DNA of 64,000 bases from Candidatus Obscuribacter sp. (lineage in GTDB: Bacteria > Cyanobacteriota > Vampirovibrionia > Obscuribacterales > Obscuribacteraceae). A program made the translations under genes and the position numbers. The number at the start of each line of letters is the position of its first letter. Position 1 is the first letter of the stretch. The notes under the pieces are model-generated. The model saw only the letters and a program-made list of their open reading frames with translations, was not told the DNA's origin and searched no databases. Shown piece by piece: positions 17,693-24,793 of this stretch. The stretch spans positions 248,001-312,000 of the forward strand of contig JADKDV010000005.1 in assembly GCA_016718315.1 (NCBI GenBank), read 5' to 3'.

Positions 17693-18379
17693 TCAGTCCT
17701 GGGTGAAGTCCAGCTCCCACCAGTAGCAGGCATCGCACAGAGCTTCGACGATGTCGTCGTAGTTGCGCAGCTTGTCCGACTCGTTGACGGTGACAGCCAG
17801 AGCACTGGAGATGTCGCCGCGCTTGAGGTAGTCGCAGATGGTGCGCACGCAGCTGACGCCGCGTCCGTCGTTCTTGGTCGCCTGGAGCTTGTCCAGCTCT
17901 TCGGCTGCTTCCTGCATCGACTGCTCGGTGACGAGCAGGCTGAGACCCCTGGCACCGCCCTGGTTGTAGGCAGGACCGCAGGCCAGGATGATGCAGGCAT
18001 TGCCACTGACGCTGAGCCGACCTTTGCTCATCATCGTGCCGCGTGCATCGCCAAGGGCGTGGACGCTGGCTTCGCCAAGGATGTAGCCCTCGGAGTTGCC
18101 GGCGACTTGACCGCGCGCCTTGTCCTTGAGGATGTAGTGCGTGTCGCCCCAGGCCTCCAGGAACGCGCTGCCGCCGATGTCGGCTTCGACGCGTTCGGAG
18201 ATGTGCACATTGTTGGTGCCGCGGGCGGTGACATGGGCATCCCCGATGGCAACGCAAGATGCGCTGTCGAAGAGGATGACGGTTGCCGTGCCGCTCGCTT
18301 GCACCTCGGCGTCGCCGTAAGCGATGAGAAGACCGCTGTCGACGGTGTGGTCGCCGGTGGATACATGACGGATTTTCAT
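17693..18379 (-). CDS. Beta-solenoid repeat protein with helical C-terminal domain
   Basis: 228 residues. From about residue 18 to 118 the sequence follows a short alternating pattern of Gly/Ala turns and beta strands (AYGDAEVQASGTATVILFDS, then AIGDAHVTARGTNNVHI, then AWGDTHYI, HALGDARG). This is characteristic of parallel beta-solenoids with roughly 8-10 residue rungs, as seen in some phage and actinobacterial hypothetical proteins. Residues 140-228 are helical and acidic. AAAGG precedes the ATG. A structural or scaffold role is likely, but the ligand is unknown. Confidence 0.6.
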   Translation of the reverse strand: MKIRHVSTGDHTVDSGLLIAYGDAEVQASGTATVILFDSASCVAIGDAHVTARGTNNVHISERVEADIGGSAFLEAWGDTHYILKDKARGQVAGNSEGYILGEASVHALGDARGTMMSKGRLSVSGNACIILACGPAYNQGGARGLSLLVTEQSMQEAAEELDKLQATKNDGRGVSCVRTICDYLKRGDISSALAVTVNESDKLRNYDDIVEALCDACYWWELDFTQD

Positions 18380-18480
18380 GAGTAGCCTTTCAAGAATTTA
18401 TCGCACCCTGCCGAAGAGCAGAGTGAGTGACTGCAGTTTGCTGTTTTGGTCGAGGTGGTGTGCTCCTTGGTTAGTTGCAG

Positions 18481-19011
18481 TCAGAGAGCCAGCTCGTCAG
18501 CCAGCTTGGCGAAGTCGCCGGCTCCGGGCTCCTGCATCAGATGCAGGAGAGAGAGCAGGTCTTCGATGCGCATGCGGGCGGCGCGTGCGATGTCTGCCGG
18601 GTCTTCCACGCCGAGGGCGAGGAGGCAGGCGGTCATCACGCGGCTGGTGCCGAGCATGAGCGGAGCGACATTGCGCAGGTAAAACCGGCGCATGCCTTTC
18701 TTCCCCGGCGTTGCCTCGAGCTTTTCGATGACGGCGTCGACGAGCGTGTCCTTGTGTCCAGCGGTCTTCTGAAACCAGTAGACCATTTCGACGAGGGGAC
18801 GCATCTCTTCGGCGCTGCCGCTGAAGCGCGAGGTGTCGAGGCAGTTGAAGACTCGGGTCTGCACTGTGATGGTGTTGGCGTCAGCGCTGACCACCTGACC
18901 ACCATAGCCGAGTTCAAACTTGACGAGCTTTTCGAGGGCGGCGCCAGCGGTGAGCTCGCGCTTGTCCTCCCAGGTACCACCGTTATCGCGGATGAAGTGC
19001 AGATTGATCAT
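18481..19011 (-). CDS. Hypothetical protein, 176 aa
   Basis: GAGGAT precedes the ATG. A strand-rich N-terminal part (INLHFIRDNGGTWED ... TITVQTRVFNCLD) is followed by helices. The C-terminal half contains GKKGMRRFYLRNVAPL and the end LLSLLHLMQEPG. No membrane segment and no recognised family. Transcribed in line with the other minus-strand island genes. Confidence 0.55.
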   Translation of the reverse strand: MINLHFIRDNGGTWEDKRELTAGAALEKLVKFELGYGGQVVSADANTITVQTRVFNCLDTSRFSGSAEEMRPLVEMVYWFQKTAGHKDTLVDAVIEKLEATPGKKGMRRFYLRNVAPLMLGTSRVMTACLLALGVEDPADIARAARMRIEDLLSLLHLMQEPGAGDFAKLADELAL

Positions 19012-19054
19012 GCGATATCCTCAGGTTGTTGAGTGGTGTTGCCCGTGGTGCTGG

Positions 19055-19198
19055 CTATTGGCAGAAGAGCCAGACGATGAGGAGGATGATGCCCCAGCCC
19101 GGCGACTGCCAGACCAAGAAGCAGCTCAGCGCCGCACCCATGACGAGCCCGCTGAAGCCGAAGAAGATCAGCCCGATGAGCATCAGAAGAATTGCCAT
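19055..19198 (-). CDS. Small two-helix membrane protein, 47 aa
   Basis: The reading frame starts ATGGCAATTCTTCTG at 19198 after AGGAGTGTAAAA, a clear ribosome site. It encodes two hydrophobic helices (AILLMLIGLIFFGFSGLVMG and WGIILLIVWLF) around a short turn with Cys and Trp, ending in FCQ. The frame is too short to be picked by a usual length cut-off, but the site and composition support it. Function unknown; it lies beside a second protein of the same kind. Confidence 0.6.
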   Translation of the reverse strand: MAILLMLIGLIFFGFSGLVMGAALSCFLVWQSPGWGIILLIVWLFCQ

Positions 19199-19306
19199 TT
19201 TTACACTCCTAAGTGACCGGGGATCTCAGTCCCAGTCGTGGTCTGCGTCACCCGTGATTGGATAGACGCTGTTGTCGAGAGTAGTCTGGGTCAGTGCTGT
19301 GAAGCG

Positions 19307-19456
19307 CTATACCACCAGTCCGAGGAAGATCAGGATGCCACCGAGGACATAGAACTTCCATGCGAACACGCAGCACAGTCCGAGCAGCACTAGCAGGGCG
19401 CCCTTGCGGAAGATTCCGAAGGCGACCAGGAGTATCAGGAAGAGCAGCAGAGTCAT
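19307..19456 (-). CDS. Small two-helix membrane protein, 49 aa
   Basis: ATG at 19456 preceded by GGAGGACTGTCTA. Two hydrophobic helices (MTLLLFLILLVAFGIF and the YVLGGILIFLGLVV end) flank a short basic RKG turn, with a Cys pair in the middle. Same size class and orientation as the gene at 19055, with little obvious sequence identity. Function unknown. Confidence 0.6.
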   Translation of the reverse strand: MTLLLFLILLVAFGIFRKGALLVLLGLCCVFAWKFYVLGGILIFLGLVV

Positions 19457-19542
19457 TAGACAGTCCTCCGTGACCGGGATGTTTAGTCCCGGTTGTTGTT
19501 TACGTCTGCCGGATGGCAGACGTGGCAGCTACTGCTCGGTGC

Positions 19543-19959
19543 TTAGCGGTAGCAGCCGCAGTTGCGGTCGTAGCGCGGGTCGTAGACCGGAGCCGGGACG
19601 GGGCGGCGGTCGTAGCGCGGGTCGTAGCGGCGGTCATCACGGGGGATGGGCGCCGGATGGTAGCGGCGGTCATCGCGGTAAACCGGCGGCAGGGGCCGAC
19701 GGTCATCGCGATAGATGCGACCGTCGCGGTAGGGGGGCTCCACTTCGATGGGCTGTTGCCCCGAGAGGATGTCCAGGACCGCACCGAGCCCCCCGCCGAT
19801 GATGGCACCCTTGCCGGCATCGCCTCTGGCAGCGCCGATGATGGCTCCGCCGACGACACCAGTGGTGGTACCAGGACCGACATGCATGCCCGCGCAGCCG
19901 GAGAGGACCAGGAGGGCAGCGGGGAGGACGAGGAGCTTGGCGATGGAAGTGAATTTCAT
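19543..19959 (-). CDS. Glycine-zipper lipoprotein, 138 aa
   Basis: The start at 19959 gives a classical lipoprotein signal ending in LLVLSGCAG, so Cys-21 should be lipidated. A glycine-zipper membrane segment follows (GVVGGAIIGAARGD ... GAIIGGGLGAVL), as in Rick17kDa/YmgG/OmpA-like lipoproteins. The C-terminal half is low complexity: repeated YRDDRR, PRDDRR and YDPRYDR units rich in Arg, Asp and Tyr, ending in a Cys pair. An outer-membrane location is likely. AAGGTG lies before the ATG. Codon use is like that of the island. Confidence 0.75.
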   Translation of the reverse strand: MKFTSIAKLLVLPAALLVLSGCAGMHVGPGTTTGVVGGAIIGAARGDAGKGAIIGGGLGAVLDILSGQQPIEVEPPYRDGRIYRDDRRPLPPVYRDDRRYHPAPIPRDDRRYDPRYDRRPVPAPVYDPRYDRNCGCYR

Positions 19960-20109
19960 GGTTTGCACCTTGGGAATTGGTTGGATGGATTTGCTATGTC
20001 GCCGTGAAAAGATTGGCGACGAAAGGTCGAGCCGGACACAAATTGCTTCGTGCCCGACCCAACTGAGCCCCATGCCTGCGGGCTGATGTTTTTCTTAGTC
20101 TTGCTTGAC

Positions 20110-20391
20110 TCAGTGGCGGGTGCCGTAGAGGCGCTCGTCGGTGCGGTGTTCGACCGCCTCGGCGAAAGCATCCTCGCGGGTCCAGCCGGTCTGAGCCTCG
20201 AAGTCGTCGACGGCGGGAGCGCTCGTGCGGCTGACCTTGCGGCTGCCGTAGAGACGCTGGTCGCGACGGTATTCGATGGCTTCGGCGAAGGCGTCCTCGA
20301 AGGTCCAGCCGACCACACCCGGGATGGGAGTGCCGATGGAAGCGCTGGAGGAGCCGATGTTGCCGGTGTTGCTGTTGGTGTTCGTGTTCAT
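20110..20391 (-). CDS. GWT-EDA duplicated small protein, copy 1 (93 aa)
   Basis: Intact copy of a small family made of two halves. An Asn/Thr/Ser-rich head is followed by GTPIPGVVGWTFEDAFAEAI ... RRDQRLYG. Then a short linker (SRKVSRTSAPAVDDFEA) leads to the second half, TGWTREDAFAEAVEHRTDERLYG. The two halves are clearly an internal duplication. No signal peptide or membrane segment is present, and the protein is charged and helical. AAGAGG precedes the ATG. It is the last of the cluster; the lipoprotein gene lies downstream. Function unknown. Confidence 0.75.
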   Translation of the reverse strand: MNTNTNSNTGNIGSSSASIGTPIPGVVGWTFEDAFAEAIEYRRDQRLYGSRKVSRTSAPAVDDFEAQTGWTREDAFAEAVEHRTDERLYGTRH

Positions 20392-20469
20392 GGTAAGTAC
20401 CTCTTTCGTTAGCAGGATGAAAACCCGGCTGCACTGCTGCTTTCAGCACAGTCGGTAATGCCTTCATGT

Positions 20470-20558
20470 GAAGAGCATTTATATAAAGAGATAAGAGTGA
20501 TTAGCTTTGATCTCTCTATATAGATGCTCTTCACCAGTGCCGGAGCACTGATGAAGAG
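20470..20558. terminator. Twin hairpins sharing one arm, unit 1
   Basis: A 23-base arm at 20470-20492 pairs with 20510-20532, with one mismatch and one wobble. A second stem, 20527-20540 with 20545-20558 around CGGA, uses bases of the same GCTCTTC arm. The two folds therefore compete. It lies between copies 1 and 2. Confidence 0.65.
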
Positions 20559-20570
20559 ACACCCGTCGAT

Positions 20571-20846
20571 TTAGTGGTGACGGTGGGAGCCGAAGGCGCG
20601 CGTCGGTGCGGTGTTCGACCGCCTCGGCGAAAGCGTCCTCGCGGGTCCAGCCGGTCTGAGCCTCGAAGTCGTCGACGGCGGGAGCGCTCGTGCGGCTGAC
20701 CTTGCGGCTGCCGTAGAGACGCTGGTCGCGACGGTATTCGATGGCTTCGGAGGCGTCCTCGAAGGTCCAGCCGACCACACCCGGGATGGGAGTGCCGATG
20801 GAAGCAGCTGGAGGTTGCCAGTGTTGCTGTTGGTGTTGGTGTTCAT
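20571..20846 (-). pseudogene. GWT-EDA family copy 2, with two compensating frameshifts
   Basis: Start, head (MNTNTNSNTGN) and end (SHRHH) are in one frame, but the whole central part (VGWTFEDAS ... HRTDARL) is in another. Compared with copy 3, a small indel lies after the Asn-rich head, a 2-base deletion lies near the C-terminus (GAAGGCG for GAAGAGGCG), and one codon is lost in FAEAI. As written, a 91-residue product of changed sequence would be made, so the family protein is broken. A sequencing or assembly error in this repeat is a real alternative. Confidence 0.65.
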
Positions 20847-20935
20847 GGTAAGTTACCTCTTTCGTTAGCAGGATGAAAACCCGGCTGCACTGCTGCTTTC
20901 AGCACAGTCGGTAATGCCTTCATGTGAAGAGCATT

Positions 20936-21024
20936 TATATAAAGAGATAAGAGTGATTAGCTTTGATCTCTCTATATAGATGCTCTTCACCAGTGCCGGA
21001 GCACTGATGAAGAGACACCCGTCG
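20936..21024. terminator. Twin hairpins sharing one arm, unit 2
   Basis: Same structure as unit 1: arms 20936-20958 and 20976-20998, second stem within 20993-21024. Located between copies 2 and 3. Confidence 0.65.
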
Positions 21025-21026
21025 AT

Positions 21027-21311
21027 TTAGTGGTGACGGTGGGAGCCGAAGAGGCGCGCGTCGGTGCGGTGTTCGACCGCCTCGGCGAAAGCATCCTCGC
21101 GGGTCCAGCCGGTCTGAGCCTCGAAGTCGTCGGCGACGGGAGCGCTCGTGCGGCTGACCTTGCGGCTGCCGTAGAGACGCTGGTCGCGACGGTATTCGAT
21201 GGCTTCGGCGAAGGCGTCCTCGAAGGTCCAGCCGACCACACCCGGGATGGGAGTGCCGATGGAAGCGCTGGAGGAGCCGGTGTTGCTGTTGCTGTTGGTG
21301 TTCGTGTTCAT
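21027..21311 (-). CDS. GWT-EDA duplicated small protein, copy 3 (94 aa)
   Basis: Intact copy with both halves: VVGWTFEDAFAEAIEYRRDQ and TGWTREDAFAEAVEHRTDAR, joined by the SRKVSRTSAPVADDFEA linker. It differs from copy 1 in the end, FGSHRHH, and in PVADDF for PAVDDF. The AAGAGG site and the leader are the same as in copy 1. Its stop is followed by the twin-hairpin block of unit 2. Function unknown. Confidence 0.75.
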   Translation of the reverse strand: MNTNTNSNSNTGSSSASIGTPIPGVVGWTFEDAFAEAIEYRRDQRLYGSRKVSRTSAPVADDFEAQTGWTREDAFAEAVEHRTDARLFGSHRHH

Positions 21312-21389
21312 GGTAAGTACCTCTTTCGTTAGCAGGATGAAAACCCGGCTGCACTGCTGCTTTCAGCACAGTCGGTAATGCCTTCATGT

Positions 21390-21478
21390 GAAGAGCATTT
21401 ATATAAAGAGATAAGAGTTATTAGCTCTAATCTCTCTATATAGATGTTCTTCACCAGTGCCGGAGCACTGGTGAAGAG
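21390..21478. terminator. Twin hairpins sharing one arm, unit 3
   Basis: Arms 21390-21412 and 21430-21452, then the CAGTGC/GCACTG stem to 21478. It follows the stop of the 176-aa gene rather than a family copy, so the block also serves an unrelated gene. One base change (GTTCTTC) weakens the shared arm. Confidence 0.6.
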
Positions 21479-21484
21479 GTCTTG

Positions 21485-22015
21485 CTACGGTGTCACCTGC
21501 TTGTAGTAGTCCACCGCCGACGCCGCACCGCCGCCATAGCCGCTTCTCTTGAAGGCGTCCGCAATGCTCGAGCCGAACATCGTCTCAGTGACGCCGCTCA
21601 GCCAGTGCACTTCGAACTTCTTGAGAGGTCGGTTCTGGCGAAACACCACGCGCAGGGGAGACGCGTAGATGGTGCAGACCCAGTGACCCTTTCGGTAGGT
21701 CCAGAAGTCGGGCTCGGGAAAATCCTCCTTCCAGCCTTTCTGATCGAGCTTGCGCAGAAGCAGCCGGAAAGCCGCTTGCAGCTCACTGACGACCATGTTG
21801 CCGTTGCGAGGATTGACGTAGGTGACGCAGACGCTGACAGTGTCGCCCTTTTTGAGGAGAGCCGGCTGCCGCGTCTTGCGATTGCGCTTCTGTTCTTCGA
21901 CGGGCAACCGCGCCAGCTTCCCTTCGCCGAGGGCGAGGAGATAGCTGTGGATGTCGCCAGCGCCGTCGCGCAGAGCTTTGATCACCAGAGCCTTTTCATG
22001 CAGGGTGTGGAGCAT
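21485..22015 (-). CDS. Hypothetical protein, 176 aa, between family copies 3 and 4
   Basis: I chose the ATG at 22015; AAGGAAAGG lies 8-14 bases upstream. An N-terminal helical part (LHEKALVIKALRDGAGDIHS) is followed by a basic linker (RNRKTRQPALLKKGD). A strand-rich part with VCVTYVNPRNGNMVVSELQA comes next, then WKEDFPEPDFWTYRKGHW. No membrane segment. Family not recognised. The ATG is only 31 bases after the stop of family copy 4, so both are probably translated from one message. Confidence 0.65.
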   Translation of the reverse strand: MLHTLHEKALVIKALRDGAGDIHSYLLALGEGKLARLPVEEQKRNRKTRQPALLKKGDTVSVCVTYVNPRNGNMVVSELQAAFRLLLRKLDQKGWKEDFPEPDFWTYRKGHWVCTIYASPLRVVFRQNRPLKKFEVHWLSGVTETMFGSSIADAFKRSGYGGGAASAVDYYKQVTP

Positions 22016-22046
22016 GTCCGTTGCCTTTCCTTTGCAGGTGGTCGTC

Positions 22047-22319
22047 TCAGTGGCGGGTGCCGTAGAGGCGCTCGTCGGTGCGGTGTTCGACCGCCTCGGC
22101 GAAAGCATCCTCGCGGGTCCAGCCGGTCTGAGCCTCGAAGTCGTCGGCGACGGGAGCGCTCGTGCGGCTGACCTTGCGGCTGCCGTAGAGACGCTGGTCG
22201 CGACGGTATTCGATGGCTTCGGCGAAGGCGTCCTCGAAGGTCCAGCCGACCACACCCGGGATGGGAGTGCCGATGGAAGCGCTGGAGGAGCCGGTGTTGC
22301 TGTTGGTGTTCGTGTTCAT
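22047..22319 (-). CDS. GWT-EDA duplicated small protein, copy 4 (90 aa)
   Basis: Intact copy with a shorter Asn/Thr head. Both halves are complete and the C-terminus is TDERLYGTRH as in copy 1. AAGAGG precedes the ATG. The leader and the twin-hairpin block upstream are nearly identical to those of copies 1-3. The downstream neighbour is the 176-aa hypothetical gene, in place of a hairpin block. Confidence 0.75.
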   Translation of the reverse strand: MNTNTNSNTGSSSASIGTPIPGVVGWTFEDAFAEAIEYRRDQRLYGSRKVSRTSAPVADDFEAQTGWTREDAFAEAVEHRTDERLYGTRH

Positions 22320-22397
22320 GGTAAGTACCTCTTTCGTTAGCAGGATGAAAACCCGGCTGCACTGCTGCTTTCAGCACAGTCGGTAATGCCTTCATGT

Positions 22398-22486
22398 GAA
22401 GAGCATTTATATAAAGAGATAAGAGTTATTAGCTTTGATCTCTCTATATAGATGCTCTTCACCAGTGCCGGAGCACTGATGAAGAG
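22398..22486. terminator. Twin hairpins sharing one arm, unit 4
   Basis: Arms 22398-22420 and 22438-22460, second stem 22455-22486. Between copies 4 and 5. Confidence 0.65.
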
Positions 22487-22498
22487 ACACCCGTCGAT

Positions 22499-22778
22499 TT
22501 AGTGGTGACGGTAGGAGCCGAAGAGGCGCGCGTCGGTGCGGTGTTCGACCGCCTCGGCGAAAGCGTCCTCGCGGGTCCAGCCGGTCTGAGCCTCGAAGTC
22601 GTCGGCGACGGGAGCGCTCGTGCGGCTGACCTTGCGGCTGCCGTAGAGACGCTTGTCGCGACGGATTTCGATGGCTTCGTCCAGTGCATCCTCGAAGGTC
22701 CAGCCGACCACACCCGGGATGGGGGTGCCGATGCTGTTCGCTGGAGGAGCCGATGTTGCTGTTGTGAGTGGTGTTCAT
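22499..22778 (-). pseudogene. GWT-EDA family copy 5, frameshifted near the N-terminus
   Basis: The ATG at 22778 begins MNTTHNSNIGSSSE. One extra base relative to the other copies (in AGCGAACAGCATC) throws the frame, and the body (VGWTFEDALDEAIEIRRDKR ... FGSYRHH) is read in another frame ending at 22499. A GTG at 22711 could start a truncated 70-residue form but has no good ribosome site. It is the most diverged of the five (LDEAIEIRRDKR). It could be a true pseudogene or a single-base sequence error. Confidence 0.6.
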
Positions 22779-22862
22779 GGTAGTAATCTCCGTTGGTTTA
22801 GCAGTGATTGAAAACGAGCTGTGCTGCTGCTGTCAGCACGGTTCGTAATGTCTTCGTATGAA

Positions 22863-22924
22863 GAGCATTCAGCTGCGGACCTGGTGGCACCGCATGTGAA
22901 TGCTCTCCACCTTGCGGTGGAGAG
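22863..22924. terminator. Twin hairpins sharing an arm, diverged version, upstream of copy 5
   Basis: GAGCATTCA (22863-22871) pairs with TGAATGCTC (22897-22905). CTCTCCACC (22903-22911) pairs with GGTGGAGAG (22916-22924). The arms overlap at 22903-22905. Sequence differs from units 1-4 but the layout is the same. It follows the RapZ-C gene. Confidence 0.6.
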
Positions 22925-22970
22925 TAAGGGTTAAGCCAGATGCCCAGGGCATCTGACTTTGTTTGTCGTA

Positions 22971-23384
22971 CTAGTGTTGTGCCTTGTCGCGGTGGTTGAG
23001 GACCACCCGGACATCACCCCAACCAGGATGGGCTGAGACGATCTCCCTGGCCATGCGCTGAGCCTCGATGGCGAAGTAGCGCGAGCGGTGTTGACCACCC
23101 GTGCACATGAACGCCAGGAGGATGTCGCTGTGGTAGTTGGAGCGAGTGACGAGCCCGGGCAACATTGCCTTGAGCATGCAGCCGATTGCCTCGCGCATGG
23201 CGATGACTTCGTCCGATCGCTCCAGGTACTGTTTCACGGCATTGGCTGCACCGGTCTTAGAGCGCAGGCTTTTGTCGTAGAAGGGGTTGATGAAGCCGCG
23301 GCAGTCGATGAACAAGTCAGCGCTTTCCGGGGCAGGACCATGCTTAGCGCCACAAGACATGACGCGGATTACACGAGTTTTCAT
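22971..23384 (-). CDS. Stand-alone RapZ C-terminal domain protein
   Basis: 137 residues. LFIDCRGFINPFYDKSLR followed by KTG, and later LLAFMCTGGQHRSRYFAIE and VVLNHRD, match the C-terminal domain of RapZ/YvcJ: the DxRxxxNP motif, the CTGGxHRS motif and the final xHRD. The N-terminal P-loop kinase half of RapZ is absent. In E. coli this domain binds the small RNAs GlmY/GlmZ and presents them to RNase E. Isolated versions occur in phages and accessory regions, with unknown targets. AAGGAG precedes the ATG. Confidence 0.85.
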   Translation of the reverse strand: MKTRVIRVMSCGAKHGPAPESADLFIDCRGFINPFYDKSLRSKTGAANAVKQYLERSDEVIAMREAIGCMLKAMLPGLVTRSNYHSDILLAFMCTGGQHRSRYFAIEAQRMAREIVSAHPGWGDVRVVLNHRDKAQH

Positions 23385-23408
23385 GGCAAACTCCTTGATA
23401 GAGACTGG

Positions 23409-23855
23409 TCAGCGGGTGAAGTGCTGGTTGCTGGACATCAGCTTGACGAACTGTCGGAAGAGCGGCTGAGCAAATTCCTTGCGGAAAACCCAGCTGCCAT
23501 CGGCATCGACGTCAAACCATTCGCGTTTGTATTGCACCGAAGCCTCGTCCTTGTAGGCGAAGGAGAGGTCGGCTGGTATCACCCGGCGAGTGCTGGTCTC
23601 GACTAGGAGCAGGTCAAACCCTTGTCTGTCGTAGTGACCGCCCACTTCGGTTTCTTCTGCCGTCCAGCCGTTGTTGGCGGCTTTGAGGAAGTCGATGATG
23701 AAGCGCGCGGCGGCGTGCTGTGCCTTGATGCCGTCCTGCTGTTCCATTTCCTCGGGGGAGAGGAAACGTCCTTGCGGCTTGCGCTGCGGAGGATTTTGCA
23801 GGCGTGCTGTGGCACTGATTGGATGTACTCGATATGCGGCTGATATTGCGTTCAT
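23409..23855 (-). CDS. Hypothetical protein, 148 aa
   Basis: GAGGAC precedes the ATG. A basic, Pro-rich head is followed by a compact domain: helix HAAARFIIDFLKAANNGW, then YDRQGFDLLLVETSTRRVIP and ADLSFAYKDE. The acidic residues in GFDLLLVE on a strand faintly recall PD-(D/E)xK folds, but no lysine follows at the right place, so I do not call a nuclease. The 200-base leader is rich in stem-loops. Confidence 0.55.
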   Translation of the reverse strand: MNAISAAYRVHPISATARLQNPPQRKPQGRFLSPEEMEQQDGIKAQHAAARFIIDFLKAANNGWTAEETEVGGHYDRQGFDLLLVETSTRRVIPADLSFAYKDEASVQYKREWFDVDADGSWVFRKEFAQPLFRQFVKLMSSNQHFTR

Positions 23856-24075
23856 GGTGTCCTCACTTGTTTAGAGTTGATGCATTGGCTTGCACTGCAA
23901 TTCAGCGCAAACTGTTCGCCGATTTCTTACCGTCGGCTTAATGGACTTCTCAGTCCAACGCGGCCGCAGACCAGCTAGGCTGCTGCGTTTTTGCTGCGTG
24001 CCTGTGAGAGCGCGCAGCAAGGTAAGCACTTACTTGTTACAGCAAGTGCTGACCCTTAGTGCCTTCAGCAGTCGC

Positions 24076-24699
24076 TTACTTGTGCGACGCCGCCACGACC
24101 TGCAGCAGATACAGCAGGAAGTTGACGAAGTCCAGGTAGAGCGACATCGAGACGCGCACGCCTTCGCCCCAGGTGTTCTCGCCGCGGGTGATGCGGAAGA
24201 AGTCCACCAGGAAGTAGCCGGTGAAGATCACCATGCCGATTACGCCGTGCACGATGTTGACCGTGCGCGACATGCGGACGAAGATGCCGATGATGCCGAA
24301 GATGATCAGACCGAACAGTCCGACCGCCAGGTAGCTGCTCAGCACCGAGAAGTCGATGCCGGACAGCATGCCCACCATGCCCGAGACTGCGCAGGCGCCG
24401 GCGGTGCCCAGGAAGCAGAGGAAGACCGTTTGCCAGCCGAGTTCTTCCGAGTACGCCTGCATGCAGGGTCCGAGGAAGAGTCCGCTGATGAAGGTCCAGC
24501 CCATGAGCAGCCCGATCGCCACCGGCGGTGCGGCGTTGGAGGCGAGCATGACGACGATGGCGCCGCCGATGAAGGCGATGAGCAGCACGATGAAGGCCAC
24601 CATCGAGCGGATGTTGCGACCCACGAGCACACCCAGGCAGGAGACGCCGAGGCAGCAGGTGAGCAGGAGCATGACTTTGCTGAAGAGAGTCGGGAACAT
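24076..24699 (-). CDS. Bax inhibitor-1 / YccA (TMBIM) family membrane protein
   Basis: 207 residues with seven hydrophobic helices. The start at 24699 has AAAGGA upstream. Family traits include the MGWTFISGLFLGP stretch after helix 3, the small-residue-rich helices, and the end SLYLDFVNFLLYLLQV, close to the LYLDFINLFLYLLRI ending of bacterial members. BI-1 proteins are pH-sensitive calcium-leak channels; YccA in E. coli inhibits FtsH. An FtsH-like protease is encoded in island C of this window, which makes the pairing notable. Confidence 0.9.
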   Translation of the reverse strand: MFPTLFSKVMLLLTCCLGVSCLGVLVGRNIRSMVAFIVLLIAFIGGAIVVMLASNAAPPVAIGLLMGWTFISGLFLGPCMQAYSEELGWQTVFLCFLGTAGACAVSGMVGMLSGIDFSVLSSYLAVGLFGLIIFGIIGIFVRMSRTVNIVHGVIGMVIFTGYFLVDFFRITRGENTWGEGVRVSMSLYLDFVNFLLYLLQVVAASHK

Positions 24700-24793
24700 G
24701 TGGTTTTCCTTTGTCTGAAGTTGCATTCAAGAAGAAAGCGCTCCCGCCACACCGGATGGTGCAACAGAAGCGCCTGTAGTGCTTGTCGGATGC

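Larger units (their letters stand above)
20110..22778. repeat. Direct-repeat cluster of the GWT-EDA family with conserved leaders and hairpins
   Basis: Five family copies lie here on the minus strand. In the first four the coding part, the roughly 75-base leader and the roughly 90-base intergenic hairpin block are nearly identical, with a spacing of about 460 bases for copies 1-3. Copy 4 is separated from copy 3 by an unrelated gene. Copy 5 is more diverged in leader and hairpin. C-termini fall into two types: TDERLYGTRH in copies 1 and 4, and TDARL... ending HRHH/YRHH in copies 2, 3 and 5. This suggests unequal crossing-over or gene conversion. Confidence 0.85.

Noticed and set aside
20392..20467. 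Frame starting MKALPTVLKAAVQPG in the leader of each family copy
   Set aside because: It has no ribosome site and its conservation is explained by near-identical leader DNA. It runs out of frame into the real gene. A regulatory upstream frame is not excluded.
20110..22778. CRISPR-like array
   Set aside because: The repeats are long coding units with hairpins, not short repeats with unique spacers.
23409..23855. Nuclease call for the 148-aa protein
   Set aside because: An acidic strand is present but the catalytic lysine pattern of PD-(D/E)xK enzymes is not.
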